A stretch of DNA of 64,000 nt from Colius striatus. Lineage: Eukaryota; Chordata; Aves; Coliiformes; Coliidae. How positions within the stretch are numbered: the first letter of the stretch is position 1; every line of letters begins with the position of its first letter. Below the pieces are notes generated by a model that was not told the origin of the DNA, ran no database searches, and saw nothing but the letters and a program-made list of their open reading frames with translations. A program made the translations under genes and the position numbers. Shown here piece after piece: positions 25,083 to 37,800 of the stretch. The DNA lies in assembly GCF_028858725.1 (NCBI RefSeq), contig NC_084772.1:13523048-13587047 (forward strand). Direction: 5' to 3'.

Positions 25083-27655
25083 TTAGTTCTCAGGAGTAGT
25101 CCTTCTTCTTGGTCCATCAAGGCTAATCTTTTTGGAAAGGACAACCGCATCAGCAACACAGAGAACAAGCAGCAAAAGACCCAACACCTATAAAAGTAAT
25201 GATAATGTTAATTTCTGCACAAGATCTCTGTCTTTCACTGTAGTGACTCATCTACTGTTCCTCACAGAAACAGTCAACACATCTTCCTAACTTGCTTCTG
25301 GCCTAAATGTATGTGTGAGGCAGCTGATAAATAACATCCATATTTAAATCCCATCAGCCTTTCATACAGCAGTCTACACCTACACCCTGGCTTTGATGTT
25401 TGGCTGAAGCCTTGGAGATGATGTGTTCTCCTTGAAAGCTAAGCTAATGCAGCATTCTGCCAGACAATGCTTTTATCCTACATGAAAAACCTTCTGCCTT
25501 GTTAAGAACTATCTAATTAACGGTATTGGCCCAGAGAAAAGTCAACACTTATGGAAACAAGCTCAGCAAGAAAGCAATGGTGCCCTTCTCCTCTGAAGCT
25601 CTGAATGGGAAATGTATTCCAAAGTGAAATATACTTAAGTATTTAAAAAATACAGAACTTCAGGCTGGCAACTGGAAAAATGTGTTTGCAAAACATCACT
25701 GAATTAACTTGCTCAGCTCTCCCTCCTCAGCCTGACTCCATATGCACACAAGTTTTTTGTGCGAGTTTTAAACAGAACTATTCAGGAGAGCACAGCTGAA
25801 GGCAGTTTGTGCCCCTGAGGACAGGTCCAGGGGCAAATCTGTTTCTCACAACATTGAAGATGTCATATTATACCCAAACCTGTTTTCTAAGCTACCTGCT
25901 TAGTCTTTTGCTTCCAACTTTGATTTCTATTAATTTCACACCAGAATATGAATTGTATTCTAGCACAGCCAATGTCTTCATCAGAAAGTCTCCTTCTTGC
26001 TTTGGAAGTCACTGCCAGCAAAGACATCAGCTTTCCACCTCCTCACCTCTTAAGCTGGTTTGGAAAAACTCATGTGGCAAGTTCTGGGTTCCCTGTGGTT
26101 GGTTGTCACATGTTACCTTACCTTGCACTTAAGGAGACTTAAATACTTTCAAAACTGAGGGGGCTTTTGCCCCTTTTTTAATGTTAGTTTTCATTTGAAT
26201 TAAAAATAACTGTTGCTTAAACTATTAAAGTGGTTTGATCTTAAGTACATAAAAATCTTACAATCATAGTACAAAAAACCGCAAGGGCCATAATTTCTTC
26301 GATTCTGTCAGAAGTCTGTTTAAAAGCTTCATCTCTTTGTAGCAGGACTGCAAGCATTTCCTAAATAGTGTAACCAAACTGAGTAGTCCTAAATGAGCTA
26401 CAGTTTCTTCCACTGAAAATTTCACGTTATGGAAGCAAATGCAGGTTTACTTAAATTAGCCAAACTCTAGGAGCGTTCAGTGTATTCCTCTGATGATTCC
26501 AAAGTCAAGTAATATCTTTAAATGCCTGGTGATTTGAGGATTTGGTTTAGTGAGATACAGTGAATGCGTATTCACTTTTGTTTGTGACTTCTGTGTACAC
26601 TCTATCATGACAAGAGTTATTTTCATGGCCTCACCACATGAACCTCATCAAGAGGTTCACATCACTTCTACTGTAAGAGCTGAAACTGGTTAATAACGTT
26701 TCTACTTACTCCTCCAGCCAGTGTCCCATCGTTGGCCTTGAGTATTATTGCAAAGAGGCACACGATGAAGAGGAACAATGCTGCAATCACCGAGTTGAAG
26801 ATATCCTGAAACAGCCAGGGGAAGCAAAGTATTTGTTCTGAAATATCCACGCGAAGACCGTGAATAACTGCGGTATGAATGACTAAAACGTGCTCGTTTA
26901 CTAGGCGAATGGCGTTACACAGAGATCCACACCTGACCGACAGTGACACCCAGTGGCTTGATGTTAAAATCGGTGTTTGTGGGAAAACTTCCTCATTTTA
27001 GCTTTTTCTGTGCCAAATGTTTGCAACTTGGCTATGCCGCACAGACCAAAGCAGCAGATAAATTGAACAATGGGAGGTAAGAGAACTCGTGAACATTGTG
27101 TATGTTTAATGTGCGATCTGAAGGGTTACAAGCTCAGTGTTATCCAGGTAAGCAAATGGTGCTGCTTACACGACGCACAAGGGCACTGTCAGCTCTTGGG
27201 AAAAGCTGGTTCGGCAGAAAGGAAATACTGTCGTTTTTTTCCGTTATAGAAACAGCAACTGAACTGACTGCCAATAACCCCTCAGAACAGGCGATGACAA
27301 GCCGAGTCGAACCCCCCGGTCGGGGGCCAGCCCATACTCACAGCCAAGGGCCAGAACAGACACCTCATCTTTTTGTCGAGCTTCAGCAGGTACAGCAGCA
27401 GGAACAGCGCCGTGATTGCCGTCTCCATGGCAGCCAAAGCCGTGTACGCCCCGTGAGAGTGTGAGGCCGCGAAGCAGACGAACGTTACGAACGCCAGCAG
27501 CTGAGGGGACAGAAAAAGCACGGGCGGCTCAGCGCGGCGCGGGCAGCGGAGGGGCCCGGCCCGGCGCCGCTCCCCTCAGTGCCTACCGTGCGGGCGATCT
27601 TCAGGGCGGCCCGCGGGGAGCGGAAGAAGCCTCTGTCCACCTCCACCACCGCCAT
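25083..27655 (-). CDS. CKLF: CKLF-like MARVEL membrane protein (4 coding exons)
   Basis: Minus-strand coding exons are 27655-27587, 27500-27342, 26805-26710 and 25187-25083, all in phase 0 with canonical splice sites. They give 142 aa; human CKLF is about 152. The N-terminus is MAVVEVDRGFFRSP. Exon 2 encodes LLAFVTFVCFAAS and the helix ALFLLLYLLKLDKKMRCLFW, close to the human CKLF motif LYVLRLDRLMKWLFWPL. Exon 3 (DIFNSVIAALFLFIVCLFAI) and exon 4 (VLGLLLLVLCVADAVVL) supply the last two helices. The tail is short and basic, ending RRRTTPEN. The product should be a four-pass MARVEL protein; in mammals CKLF isoforms also act as chemokine-like factors, which cannot be inferred here. Head-to-head placement with TK2 supports CKLF, but orthology to CMTM1 or CMTM2 is not excluded: no separate copies of those genes lie between this gene and CMTM3. 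Confidence 0.85.
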
Positions 27656-27780
27656 GGCGGCGGGACCGGTACCGGCCTCTCGCAACCGCCGCGGCCCCGC
27701 CCCGCGCCCCGCCCGGCGGCGGAAAGCAGCGCGGCGCGGCCGGAAGCGGGGCGGGCCGGGGCCGGTGGCGGCGATGGACC
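27656..27780. promoter_or_regulatory. Bidirectional promoter shared by the CKLF-like gene and TK2
   Basis: Only 125 bp separate the two divergent start codons. The interval is almost pure G+C, lies inside a CpG island running to about 28.1 kb, and has GC-box sequences (CCCCGCCCCGC, GGGCGGG) and an ETS-like CCGGAAGC near 27740. There is no TATA box. Both transcription starts must lie in or very near this interval, so control of the two genes is physically coupled. Confidence 0.8.
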
Positions 27781-28817
27781 ATGTGGCGCCTGGGCGCGGC
27801 CTGGGCGCGGCGCGCGGCGCGGGGCCGGCGGGGGGCGGCCGGGGCGGCCGCGGGCCCGGCGCTGGGAGCCCCGGCAGCACCGGCGCTGCGCTCTCGGGCC
27901 GCCCGCAGCGGCGCCGGCGGCTGTAAGTGGCGGGCGGGGGCGGGCGGGCCGCGGGGAGGGGGTGTGTGTCCGGGCAGCGGTTACCGCGGGGGCCGTGGCT
28001 GCCGCCCGAACGATAAACAGGGGCGGAGGCTCCGCGAGAGGCGTGGTCTCTTAAACTCCGCACCAGCGGTGACGACGGCGTGAGGAGCCGCCGAGCCCCC
28101 TACCAGGGCGGCAGCGAGATCCCCGTACCCTCTGCCCCCCCGTACCCTCTGCCCCCCCGTACCCTCTGCCCCCCCGTACCCTCTGCCCCCCCGTACCCTC
28201 TGCCCCCCCGTACCCTCTGCCCCCCCGTACCCTCTGCCCCCTGTTCCCTGCTTGTCGTGGCCCTGATAATCCTCCCGGCTGCTCGCTGTCGGTGCTTGGT
28301 GCTGAAGCCCCCAGTTTGTTTTCATAGGGGTCTGGCAATACCTGGCACTGCGGGCAGTTGTTTAATGTAGACAGTTTTGAGGGATAAAGCGTCTAAATTG
28401 CTTGTCGTGGAGATGTCCTCAAGTCTTCATCCTTCCTCAGCTTTGCAGCCAGGCATACAAAGTCAGTGCCCATCACACTGATTGGCCTTTCCAAAGTAAT
28501 TTTTTTCCCCAGGCCAAAGTGAGGAGCAGTCAAGTGTAACAAAAATTGGTCGAAGTGTAGGTACTTCCTATTTACTCTGTAGCGTGAAAGACAAGGGATA
28601 ACTTCAGCTAAAACTGTCACTGTATGCCACAGTGTGCCTGTTACATGACCCAATGGTTACCTAACACCTTACAGACTGATACGTTTGTAAATAATTGTAT
28701 TAAGCAGTAGAGAACCTAAAAGCTTCATGGAGGGGCTCGCGTGAAGGCGCTTAGTATACCTGTAAGTTTTGAAGACCTTCTTGGTTGTAACTCGTGTTTA
28801 TTTCTATTCTAGATAAA
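27774..28817 (+). other. Upstream ORF overlapping the TK2 start (spliced)
   Basis: An ATG at 27774, in a strong Kozak context (G at -3 and G at +4), opens a frame shifted by +1 relative to TK2. It runs through exon 1 to 27922 and, after splicing to exon 2 at 28813, meets a stop codon almost at once, giving about 50 Arg/Gly/Ala-rich codons. It is visible directly in the sequence; whether it is translated depends on whether transcription starts upstream of it. The peptide itself is unlikely to have a conserved function. Confidence 0.4.
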
Positions 28818-31800
28818 CATCTGATAAAGGAAGATGATAGAAAGACAGTTGTAAGTATTTGCATTTTGTTCAGAAAACTGTGTAAAGTGCACAGCCCCTT
28901 ATTTTATTATAGTCTGAGACATGGCTGTTTTACTGGCGGTTGCCCAGGTGGTGGGTTTGTTACTGGGTCTCACTCAGCGCTTACATAGTTCTGTGAATCA
29001 CAGTAACGTCCTGAAGGAGTTGTGCAAATGTGGTATTGTGTAGAGACAGGTGTCAGTTTGGGGTCCCTGTTCTGTGTGTAGTGTTGCAATTGCCTGTGAG
29101 GTTTGTGGGTTTTTTTTTCTATTTGGAATCTAAGTATTTTAAGCTATACATTTTAAGACAGTTATTTTAGTTGTGCAGGTTTCTGAACATAAAAATTTAA
29201 TGCCTTTTAAGTTTAAGCTATATACTTGCTGGCTACTGTAATTAGTACTTCAGCTAGCATTTGTTTGAAGTTGAAAGTTAAGTTGAATCTCAGAGGTGAG
29301 TAATGGCAGATGGTGTGCAGGAGCAGCATCTCAGCAGGTGAGCCTCTGAAACTCCTGGGGACTGTGGGAAGGGGGGGGGAAGTCAGAAGCACAGGGGGCA
29401 GGAGTAGGGACAGGGAGCTGGGTTCGCAGGGGTGCCAGAAAGTACAGCTGCCCCTTGCCTGGCAAAGAGCCTGCTGGTGTATGTGTGTCAGGGTTAGAAA
29501 CTGTGGTAGTCTGCGGGGAGTCACAGGATCATAACTGATCCCCATTGTCTTCTTTTAAGATAATCTATTTACACTGTAAGGAAACGATGTGCTGGGTATG
29601 GAAGGAGGATATGTTTACAGTGTGTGTAGAGTGTATTACCAATATGCCTTTGCATGGTTTCTAAAGGTGATACTGTTTTTCATCAGATATGTGTCGAGGG
29701 GAACATTGCAAGTGGAAAAACGACATGCCTGGAATATTTTGCACAAACTACCAGCATCGAGGTACTGAATGTGCATTTCTTTCTCTTGATTTACTTTGTT
29801 AAGCAGTTGCTGGTCTTGACAAAATTAACAGTTAACTTGGCAGTGCTGTACTTTCTTGGGCTGGTAAGAAAGAAGCAGCAGGCTGTGAGCCAGTGCTTTT
29901 AGGGGTGTACCTCCCTCTCCCAACTATTTAAATTGTAGAAGAGAAAATTAGATCATATGTAACATGGTACTGGATGCCAAAATATCAGTAAAAGCTGTAG
30001 GTTAGATTTTGTACCTCTGTAAAGTAACAGCAGTTCACACGGATTGGGCATGTCCAGGCATGTTTGCTTGCTGTTTCATGTCACTTAAATGCTGACTGTA
30101 TCTTGTAATAAGCAGGGTAAAGACAAAGGAGTGATGATATAAAAATATTTATGTCATGTAGCTGAGATTCCAGTATATGGATGGCTTTTTTAAAAAAGGA
30201 AAAATACATTAGACTTGTTTCTTACTGCTTAGAACAAGATTAGGGGATGGGCAAGCCTACTGTGTTGCAAACAAAATCGAGACCAAATGTGAGAATTGCA
30301 TTTGTGTACATCAGGTATCAACACTCTTCCCATCAGGCCTGGGGATACATTTGATAAGAAGCCTTAAGATCCCTCATAGAAATGCCGAGTTGTCAGATGT
30401 TATTTGGTAGTTGAACAGGAACAAACTTTAAGCAGTAAATAACCCAAAAGTTAGCAAACTTTAGTTTACTTGTAGTGCAAGATGTTTTAAAAAGCTAGTT
30501 AGTTAACTGCCCAGGCTTATCAGGTTTCCTTCAGCCTTGCTGTGCAGTGTCAGTGGAGTTTTAGACCCTGTTTGAGCCAGAGAAGGCGCTTGTGATTTTA
30601 CCTATTCAGAGTATTTTCTGATTGATTTTGTAAAAGCTTTGGACACATTTTGTTTGAAGTTTCAAAAAATGAAACAAAAATCATGTGATAGCAGTCTGAT
30701 CTTCTTTTCATTTGCTGACAAGTGTTGCTTTCTGAGAAATTAATTTTCTCATTAATTATGAGTTAATAATTAATTAATCGAGGGAATGAGCACATCACTG
30801 AAATGCAGTCAGTGCTCAGCTGAGCCATTCTTTCCCTTATGTGATACTGATTTTGACTCAAAGTGGAATTATATCCATGCTCATTAGGTAATCAATCCTG
30901 TGTCTCATTTTCTCATTTACAAATGCTAAAAAGATGTTTAATGCTATTTCTTTATTTTTTAACGGTGTTTGTTATTACCTTCTGTGTTAGAAAATCCAGT
31001 GCTGTTTTTTCAAGAGGGATGAGTGTTCCAATATATTGCCCTGACTTACTGAACGGGTATTTATTACAAATAGTTGTAGATTTGTGGGGTTAAATTAAAC
31101 ATTTTGAATCTAAACCACACTTAACACCAAGTAATTCTGTTTGACAAGGTTTTGACAGAACCAGTGACTAAGTGGAGGAATGTTCGTGGTCATAATATCC
31201 TGGTAAGTGGCAGAAATGATTTCTATGATTACAGTTACTGCTCTTTTAGAAATACGTGCGTCAGGACTTCTTACCAATCAGCAAAACTGTGATAAGAGGT
31301 GTGGCTGTAATCTTTTACAGCAAAAAATAAAGCTCTGATGCAAAAGATCCTTTGTTGTGATTAATACATACATATAATAGAAACATTACATTTGAAATGT
31401 GGTTCTAGCAAGGACTGGGAATTTATTGGGTAGGAGCTAAAGAAACTGACAGACAGGCAAGCCCTGAGTGTGAGAGTTGTTTCTAAACTTATGCCTATTT
31501 TAAAGAATGTCACTCAGAAATTGAGGGGTGGCTCTGATTGGTCAATGTTGTTTGACTGCTGAAGATAAAGAAAATTCAATCCTGTGAGGTGTTGAGAGCT
31601 GCTACTGTCTTTTGGGCAGTGAGTGTTTCTTGTAGCCGCTCCCCACGAGTATATCCCTTTGTCATAACTGAGCTTGGAGACAACAGTCAAGGCTCTAATT
31701 ACATCTGCAGGTCTGCTCTTGCTTGGATGGCTGAAGTGGTTTCTGATGTCAGTCTTCCCTGCTTGTGTGATGAGTGCCACTGCAAACCTCTCACTGCTGG

Positions 31801-34800
31801 CTCAGATGTCTGTCCATGCTTAAGCTTATGTGGAATTTGCTGTCAACACTGCAGTGTGGATACACCCCAAACCATACCTGCCCAAACGTGTTTGATACCA
31901 TCACTGCTAGCAGAGGTCCTGGGAAAAAGGAAATTCTCTTTATTAGGAGTTGCTGATGCTTTACTCTTTTTCAATAAAGGGATGGGCCATGCTTGGCTGT
32001 GTTGCATGTCCTCACAGCAATCTGTGCACTTGAGAATCTTATTCTGATGTGGGGCAGAGAGAAAAGGATGAGGTCAGATCTGTGGACTGAAGTCATGCTT
32101 CTGGCTTCAAGCTTCTCACCTCACCAAATAGATACTGAATGATGTTTTATTTTGAGTCAGAGCTTTTCTCTGCTTTGTAGGATAGTTGTATTGCTTCTAA
32201 GTGTGCTTGTGTGTGGAATTGCAGCAATTGGAAAGAGTAGAAGATCTAAGAACTTCTTTCCTTTAGGAAGAATAATTGTCTTGAGACACCTTTTCTGAGG
32301 CCCAGAACATGCTTACTGGAACTATATGTGCATTTCTGGATGAACTGAGTATGCTGAGAGTCTGCCAATATACAAAATCAGAGCAGGAGATACTTTTCTT
32401 AAATAATTAAGCAAATTTGAACTGTCTCAAATGAACTGTGGTTTGGTTCTGACCATTCCAAGTGCAGAGTAACTAATTCCTGTTGACTTCAAGGAGCACT
32501 CCAAGTGCCGCACTTAGTTCCTAAGGACCAGGACTATAATTCTTGCAACTGCATTGTGGAGAGCAAATGATCACTTAATTCTTGTTAAACATGGTGTCAG
32601 CTTATTTAGTGGATGACATTTAGCAATTGTGTTGTAGTGCAAAAGCTTACTAAATACTCAGCTTCATTGGTTTCTTTGCTATTTCACCTAACAGAAATGT
32701 CTGTCCCGCTTCCATCTCTAATCCCAGGGCTTAATGTACCAAGATGCGTCAAGATGGGGGATAACATTACAGACTTACGTGCAGCTTACAATGTTGGAGC
32801 AGCACACCAGACCAATGGTAAATAAACAGATTTTGCTTTTAATTTAAAAAAAAAATAATTATACGTGGTTATGAGTAGTAAACATTTTTAAAATTTTATC
32901 TAAAAGTAAGGATGCTGTTGGCATTCTTTCTTTGTTCCTTCAAGTAGTATAAATTTTTATAGTGTGGAGATGTTGTTGATACACTCAACAGGGGTATCAA
33001 CCAGGGGTGAAACATCTGCCTCCTACCTGCTCAGAACTTTTCCTTCCCCAAAGTGATTTTTCTTTATCGCCATCCTTACAAGCTGGAGTTGCACAAATCT
33101 TCTCATCACATGCCAGTGACTTGCCTGTAATTGTTATCTGTGTAAATATAGCTATTTTACATCTTTGGCAAACATTTTCAAGGTAGTGTTAGTACCATTG
33201 CACTGCCCTGTGCTGTGTAGCACAAATTTAGCCATTGCTTCTTTTATTTATCCAAAAATACTTCCACTAAAATATTGTATTGCTTTTTTCAGATGGTTTC
33301 CATCCTTTTTTTCTTTTGATTTTTTTTCTTTTTCTGTGTTGATTCACACACTCTGCCTTTTTATTTTAGAGTAATGCAGTGACCATAAGTAAGATTAGGA
33401 ATATTTGGGTTTTGTGGTTTCCATCCTCCCAATAAATTAGTTTACCATAAGATCTGAAAGAACTGAAAACATTATGTATTTCCTAATGTAACGGACACAA
33501 TGTGCTTGAAAAGAAACAAACACGCTGAGAACTGTGCACTAGTCAGTGACTGTCAAGCCTTACTTTGCAGATTTCCCCTGTAAGGATGATGGAGCGCTCC
33601 ATTCACAGTGCAAAATACATTTTTGTAGAAAACTTGTATCGAAGGTACAGTCTATAGCTTTCTACTTCCCTGGCTTATTTACACGTACAACAATATATGT
33701 AACGACTGTTTCTCTGATTATTGGCATCTAAGTGGTCTGTGAAATCTGTTGGTTCTGTGTTGGAGTGGCGGTGTGTTTTGTATGGGATGTGCTGCCCACT
33801 GCTAGAGTAAAACCTGTAGGACGTGGGCCAGGTGAGTGCTTTTTTCAGAAGTGTTCTATTGTATTTAGAGCATCTTCTTATCTAGAATACACATTTAGTG
33901 AGGTTATCTGCTTTCCAGCTGAATACACAAATCAAAGCAAACACATATTGAACAAGTCAAAAACGGTGAGAATATAAAGAGTAACAGTGTAGGAGGGAGA
34001 GAAGTAGGTAGTGTTACCCAACCTGGCATCCAAGATTAGCAATTCTTGCAAGCAGGAACTCGACTGCTCAAAATCAGGATTTGTAGGATCATAGAATCAT
34101 AGAATGGTAGGGGTCGGAAGGGACCTTTAGAGATCAGAATAGATTGCAAACTTTAGCATGCTAGTGAGCAAAGAAAGAACAAGAGCTGTTTGTCTCTAGT
34201 GTCACTTGTTGAATCAAGCCCCCATCCCCAGGGGTGCTTGGGGCAGAGGCAGAGCAATAAGGTCTGAGCTGCGTTATTTTGTTCTGGGGGATAAGCTTGT
34301 GTGCTGAAAGAGAAAAAGCATTTATTACCTGTCTGATCCATGATTGGCCCATCCCACAGTAACTGAAACAGCAGCACTGATTTTTTGGGGTTTTGTCCTA
34401 GTTTGGGGGCTTAAAATTATTTTTTAATTGCTTTTGAATGCTGATCTTCTGTTGAGAAGTGCATGTAACAGGTTAACGGATTTTTCAATGGTTTTAAGGG
34501 ACAAAACCAGTTTCTTGTCCCTGTCTGCAGGGAGAATGGCTGCGTGCCACAAGGTGGCATCCGTGCTACACAAACGCCTAGTCTGTCACTTTGCGGCACA
34601 GAGGAAGATGTGAGGCAAACACAAAGAGACGTTATTTATCCCAGTCTGTACACAATGGAAATGTACTGGAATGTCTTTTGTGGTTTTAATTACTGATGTT
34701 TTTTAAAATTGCAGACAAAGTGCTTTTTTTTTCTCCAAGACTTGAGAAGTTTGTTGCTATGAGGCCAGTCTGCTTGTGTCAACTCTATCTATTAATTTTG

Positions 34801-37800
34801 TAATAACAGTTTTAAGGGCATCTGTTTTGTGGCTTTTGCACATTTTAATGTTGGACAGAAGGCATTTGCTTTGTTTTGTTACAGCAAGCTAGAAGCCAGC
34901 TGATGCTACCAATAGCAAACCAAAATATGATATAATAGTGTGTAAAAAGGATTATAAATAAACAAAGGAGAAAATAGAGTCTACAAGAAAACAGCCATTT
35001 TGAGTCAAGTTAAAAAATAAGTAAATTTGTGTCTCATATCTGATCTACAGTGGTGGCTAAAAGTATCTGAAGAGTGTAAACACAGGGCATTTTTGATAAT
35101 TCCTGAGTACATCCAGTAACTTACAGTTTAGGGATTTCCATATTCAGCAATGGTTTCTCTGTGTTTAGTAACATACAGGGAATTTCTTTTCCATGAACCA
35201 GTTTCCCCCTAAGCTTGTATAAACTTGTATTTCTAGGACATCCTGTGACAAGCAGTTCTACAGCCATATTCCATGTTCTTTGACCAGTGCCCTGTCCTAT
35301 GTGTCATAGTCCTTTAAAGATCATCTAGACTTGTCTCAGAAACTAATACTTCCTTCTGTGCATAGGAAGGAAAACTGCATTCCCCACTTCCCATGGGCAG
35401 ACAAGTATTCAGCCATCCCTAGGACAGCAGGGCTCGGTCACACATAACCACTACTTGGGCAGGCAAACACCATCACTCCAAACATTCCCCTCCCCCCTTC
35501 CTCCTCCTTCCCCCAGCTTTACATGCTGAGCCTGGTGCCAAATGCTCAGGGGTATCCCTTGGATCACTTGGGGTCAGCTGTCCCGACTGTGTCCCCTCCC
35601 AACTCCCTGTGCACCCCCAGCCTCTTCCACTGGTGAGGTGAGAAGCAGGAAAGGCCTTGGATCTGTGCAAGTGCTGCTCAGCAATAACCAAAACATCTCT
35701 GACTTCTTGTTATTGTTTCCAGCACAAATCCAAAACACAGCTCCCTACTAGCTACTGTGAAGAGAATTAACTCTGCCCCAGCCAAAACCAGCATATTCTT
35801 CATATTCTTTATTCCATACCATTTACATCATGCTTGGGCAACACATTATCCAATACATCCTCACTAACCACCATAACCCTTCCCATCCTTTGATAGAATA
35901 CACGGATATTTTGCTGAAAAATACGATGAAAAAAAACCGCTCAGGCTCAAGTTATTCAACAGGTATCTTTATCAAAGCTTTATTAAATAGCTGTATGGGA
36001 GGCATTTTCCCATTAGAAGTATGTAAAAATGAAATGGAGCTTTTTTACTTAAAATAAGACTGGGACTGAGAAGGGTAAGCCTGCTGCAAAGAACACAGGT
36101 TGTTTTCTTTCTTTTATGTCAGAGCAGGTATTGCTCTGGGTCCCTTAAAGATGAAGAATCTGTTGTTATCTCTAGTCTACACAAACAAGTCTCCTTTAGG
36201 AGAACAGTTAGTTTAGGCAAAGGATGAATTGCTGTGGGAGTATCAGGAATACTGCTCTTTGATCCAATGTCACTCAGTATTTGTGTTTTGGCTTTGCAGG
36301 CTTTTTCCCAGACAGAGAGAGAAAGAGTAAGATTTATTATGATGATGGAAGGCTTAGCAATTGCTGTGAGGTTCTCTGTCTGCAGACATATGCATGAGTG
36401 TCCAGGTTTGTACTGTAACTGCACATCTGAGTTTAGAACTGAGAGACACACTCATGTTGGGTGTAAAACTATAGATGAATTTAAATATGTGTACGTGAGC
36501 ATGCACATGTTACAGGGTATGCACTGGCCGTTCACTTTGTCCCATTTGAATTCATACTTATTTATGATGTAAAGCTTGTTCCATTCATATTTAACTTCTG
36601 TACTAAAAACATTACTTGATAGGAGTAAAATGTCATCAGACTTTGGAAATGAAAACACCCTTTTGTGGCTTTTACATTACCTGTAAACCTTTATGAATCC
36701 AGAATCCTCACAGGATTATCCAGGGGACTACACTGACAGGGAAAGCGAAAGCATGCTGTCTGCAGGGCAGTTCAATCCAGAATTGACCTGGATGTATATG
36801 ATTTTTAGAGCAAGAATAGTGGGCTTTTTCTTTTTTCTAGTTCCATTTGACCTTCCTGTTTTCCCAATATATCTGAGAGAAAAATAGCAAAATCAGTATT
36901 TGGATTATGTATGTGTCTGCTACCCTGAAACTTACATGACTGGTATATTAGAAGAACTGCAGTGAATTGTGTTATCCCGTTTCTTGGATGCTTTGGGAGG
37001 GAAGATATTCAGCTGGATGGCAGATAAAGGAGGGAGATGATATGAATATGGCTTCTGTTTTCTTGCATACTTAAGTGGAAATATCTTCTTGAATTACCTT
37101 TACTCAGTTTTGCCAGTGATCAAAGCATGTTGCCAGGAGAGTGGTTTAGAAATCTGTGGAATCTTTCTTCAGTATTTGAGATGTTGCAAATGGTCTTTAA
37201 TTGTTCATCTGGAGAGGACAGGAGCCTGTTGACCCCATATCTTTTTTATATTTCTATTGTGAAGGCATTTAGGAAAGAGTGGAGTTTGTGTTACTGTCAC
37301 CAGTTTTCAAAACAGAGTACTGTAAACCTAGGAATATTTGCCTATTGGGAATTTGGTAGTAAGTGGGAATTCTCATATTAGTAAAAACATGTGATTCCTA
37401 TTACGTCCTCTGTGAACTCCCTTTTACATGAATTGTTTGCTATTTTAGTATCCTGACAATTTGTAACAAATTTGTAACAAATTGTAACAATTGTGTCCAG
37501 TGTTGTTGGTGCTCTCTGAATCCAGAGTTCAAATTAAGCATGTTGAATTTTCAGTACTCTTTCCACAAAAATTTCTTACAGTGTGAGTAAATTTTATTTA
37601 CATGGTGTCGTTATTTTTTCACCACTCTTTACTGTGGCTTCTGGAGTGAGTTGTCGGTGCTGCTTAGTAAATCAAGCCTTTCTGGTGACATACACTGCAG
37701 TAGTTCAGATATATTTGCAATGATCCTGATATAAAGAACATGAGCAATAAATACCATTGACACTAATTTGTTGTAGAAATGTCAACATGGTGATGTTTTT

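Noticed and set aside
27416-28370. Long Arg/Gly/Pro-rich open frames on both strands near the TK2 start and over the minisatellite
   Set aside because: They are products of CpG-island composition and of the 17-bp repeat. Only the TK2 exon 1 and CKLF-like exon 1 portions are supported by splice sites and homology.
31589-32047. 152-codon plus-strand frame with many cysteines in TK2 intron 4
   Set aside because: Regular zinc-finger spacing is absent, no splice support is seen, and no family is recognised; a chance frame in an intron is more likely.
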